Part shown: piece after piece, positions 5,438 through 6,008 of the stretch
Numbering within the stretch: position 1 is the first letter of the stretch
Layout of the letters: every line of letters begins with the position of its first letter
Source: Deltaproteobacteria bacterium
GTDB taxonomy: Bacteria; Desulfobacterota; Desulfobacteria; Desulfobacterales; JAFDDL01
Length of the DNA: 6,008 nt
Direction of reading: 5' to 3'
NCBI GenBank assembly: GCA_019310865.1
Contig: JAFDDL010000443.1
Location: 1-6,008 of the forward strand
Program-made: the position numbers and the translations under genes
The notes under the pieces: generated by a model
Databases searched by the model: none
Told to the model about the DNA's origin: nothing
Seen by the model: only the letters and a program-made list of their open reading frames with translations

Positions 5438-6008
5438 AGTAATGTCTCAAGATTCAACTTTCGATGTGTGAACGGTTTGGCGCCTTTTCCGGTATAATCT
5501 GCCACCAGATGCCCATCACCGATCAGCCGCCATTTATAAATCATAAGCCCTTCGAGCCCCACGGGTCCCCGTGCATGAATCTTGTTGGTGCTGATGCCGA
5601 CTTCCGCACCCAAACCGAAACGAAAACCATCACTGAAACGACTGCTGCAGTTGACGAACACATCGGCAGAATCGACCTGTTCCATAAATTGCGCAGCCCT
5701 CTGCCGGTTGCTGCTGACGATCACATCTGTGTGGCCGGATCCATATCGGTTTATGTGGTCTATGGCGTTTTCTATTGATGGAAATAATCAGGTCCAGGTA
5801 CTCGGTTTGCCAGTCTTTCTCTGTTGCCGATACAGCATCGATGATTTTTTGGGTGCGCTTGCACCCGCGCAGTTCCACACCGTGCCGGTCAAAAGCCTTC
5901 TTGATCCTCGGCAGAAAGATGTCGCCTTGCTTTTCATGCACCAGCAGCGTCTCGACAGCATTGCAAACCGAAACATATTGGCATTTACTGTCAATGGAGA
6001 TATCCAGA
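5434..6008 (-). pseudogene. proA: Gamma-glutamyl phosphate reductase (ProA), 3' part, frameshifted
   Basis: ProA reduces gamma-glutamyl phosphate to glutamate semialdehyde with NADPH, directly after ProB. The gene runs off the right edge, so its first half is not seen. Reading the minus strand from 6007, the frame gives DISIDSKCQYVSVCNAVE, which contains the active-site Cys (codon 5965-5963), and continues through [16 protein letters not shown] to about 5777. In that frame it then turns to junk and stops at 5630. The rest of ProA follows in another frame from 5775: [51 protein letters not shown] and YKWRLIGDG, ending at 5434. Between the two parts the family usually has about five more residues (K-V-V-D-S type), and only one leftover base is present. 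That fits a 14-nt deletion rather than a single-base slip. Translation would end early and lose the C-terminal domain. An assembly error remains possible. Confidence 0.88.

Noticed and set aside
5464..5778. A 104-codon plus-strand frame opposite proA
   Set aside because: It is antisense to recognisable ProA sequence and has no motif of its own.
5630..5941. A separate small gene starting inside proA
   Set aside because: Its first half is ordinary ProA following the active-site Cys. Its second half is the out-of-frame tail after the lesion.
1..6008. CRISPR array, tRNA, rRNA or riboswitch
   Set aside because: No regularly spaced repeats, tRNA-like cloverleaf or conserved RNA element was recognised on either strand.

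Overview
This 6,008-base bacterial window most resembles a moderate-GC Gram-negative. The evidence is an outer-membrane-type lipoprotein metalloprotease of the BepA/M48 class, a protein-isoaspartate methyltransferase with an export signal, and a proA-proB pair in which the two genes overlap by an ATGA. A deltaproteobacterial (Desulfobacterota-like) origin is my best guess from the style of these proteins. The sequence contains no rRNA or marker gene that proves it.

Layout. Bases 1-1535 (+) hold an M48 zinc metalloprotease lipoprotein with a C-terminal LysM-like domain. Bases 1629-2375 (+) hold an exported protein-L-isoaspartate O-methyltransferase. Bases 2583-3450 (+) hold a compact two-gene module: a minimal nucleotidyltransferase (MntA) followed by a HEPN-domain RNase (HepT). 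This is a type VII toxin-antitoxin system with both signature motifs intact. Bases about 3463-4282 hold no intact gene. They are a scar made of a two-end-truncated REP-associated (IS200-like) transposase fragment on the minus strand, the C-terminal half of an MFS transporter that seems to lack a helix, and the first codons of a third gene that is cut off. Bases 4283-6008 (-) hold the proline pathway genes: proB is intact, and the visible 3' half of proA carries a frameshift near 5776.

How the parts relate. The two left-hand genes both concern proteins of the envelope: one is a periplasmic or outer-membrane protease, the other an exported repair enzyme for damaged aspartyl residues. They may simply be neighbours, because their base composition differs. 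The MntA-HepT module sits between the AT-richer methyltransferase and the gene graveyard, which fits an accessory insertion site. On the right, ProB makes gamma-glutamyl phosphate and ProA should reduce it. The proA lesion looks like a loss of about 14 nt at a position where the family has about five more residues, so this copy is probably non-functional unless the lesion is an assembly error.

The most noteworthy items are the complete mntA-hepT module, the broken proA upstream of an intact proB, and the three-part remnant island beside the toxin-antitoxin locus. I did not find a wholly unprecedented system.
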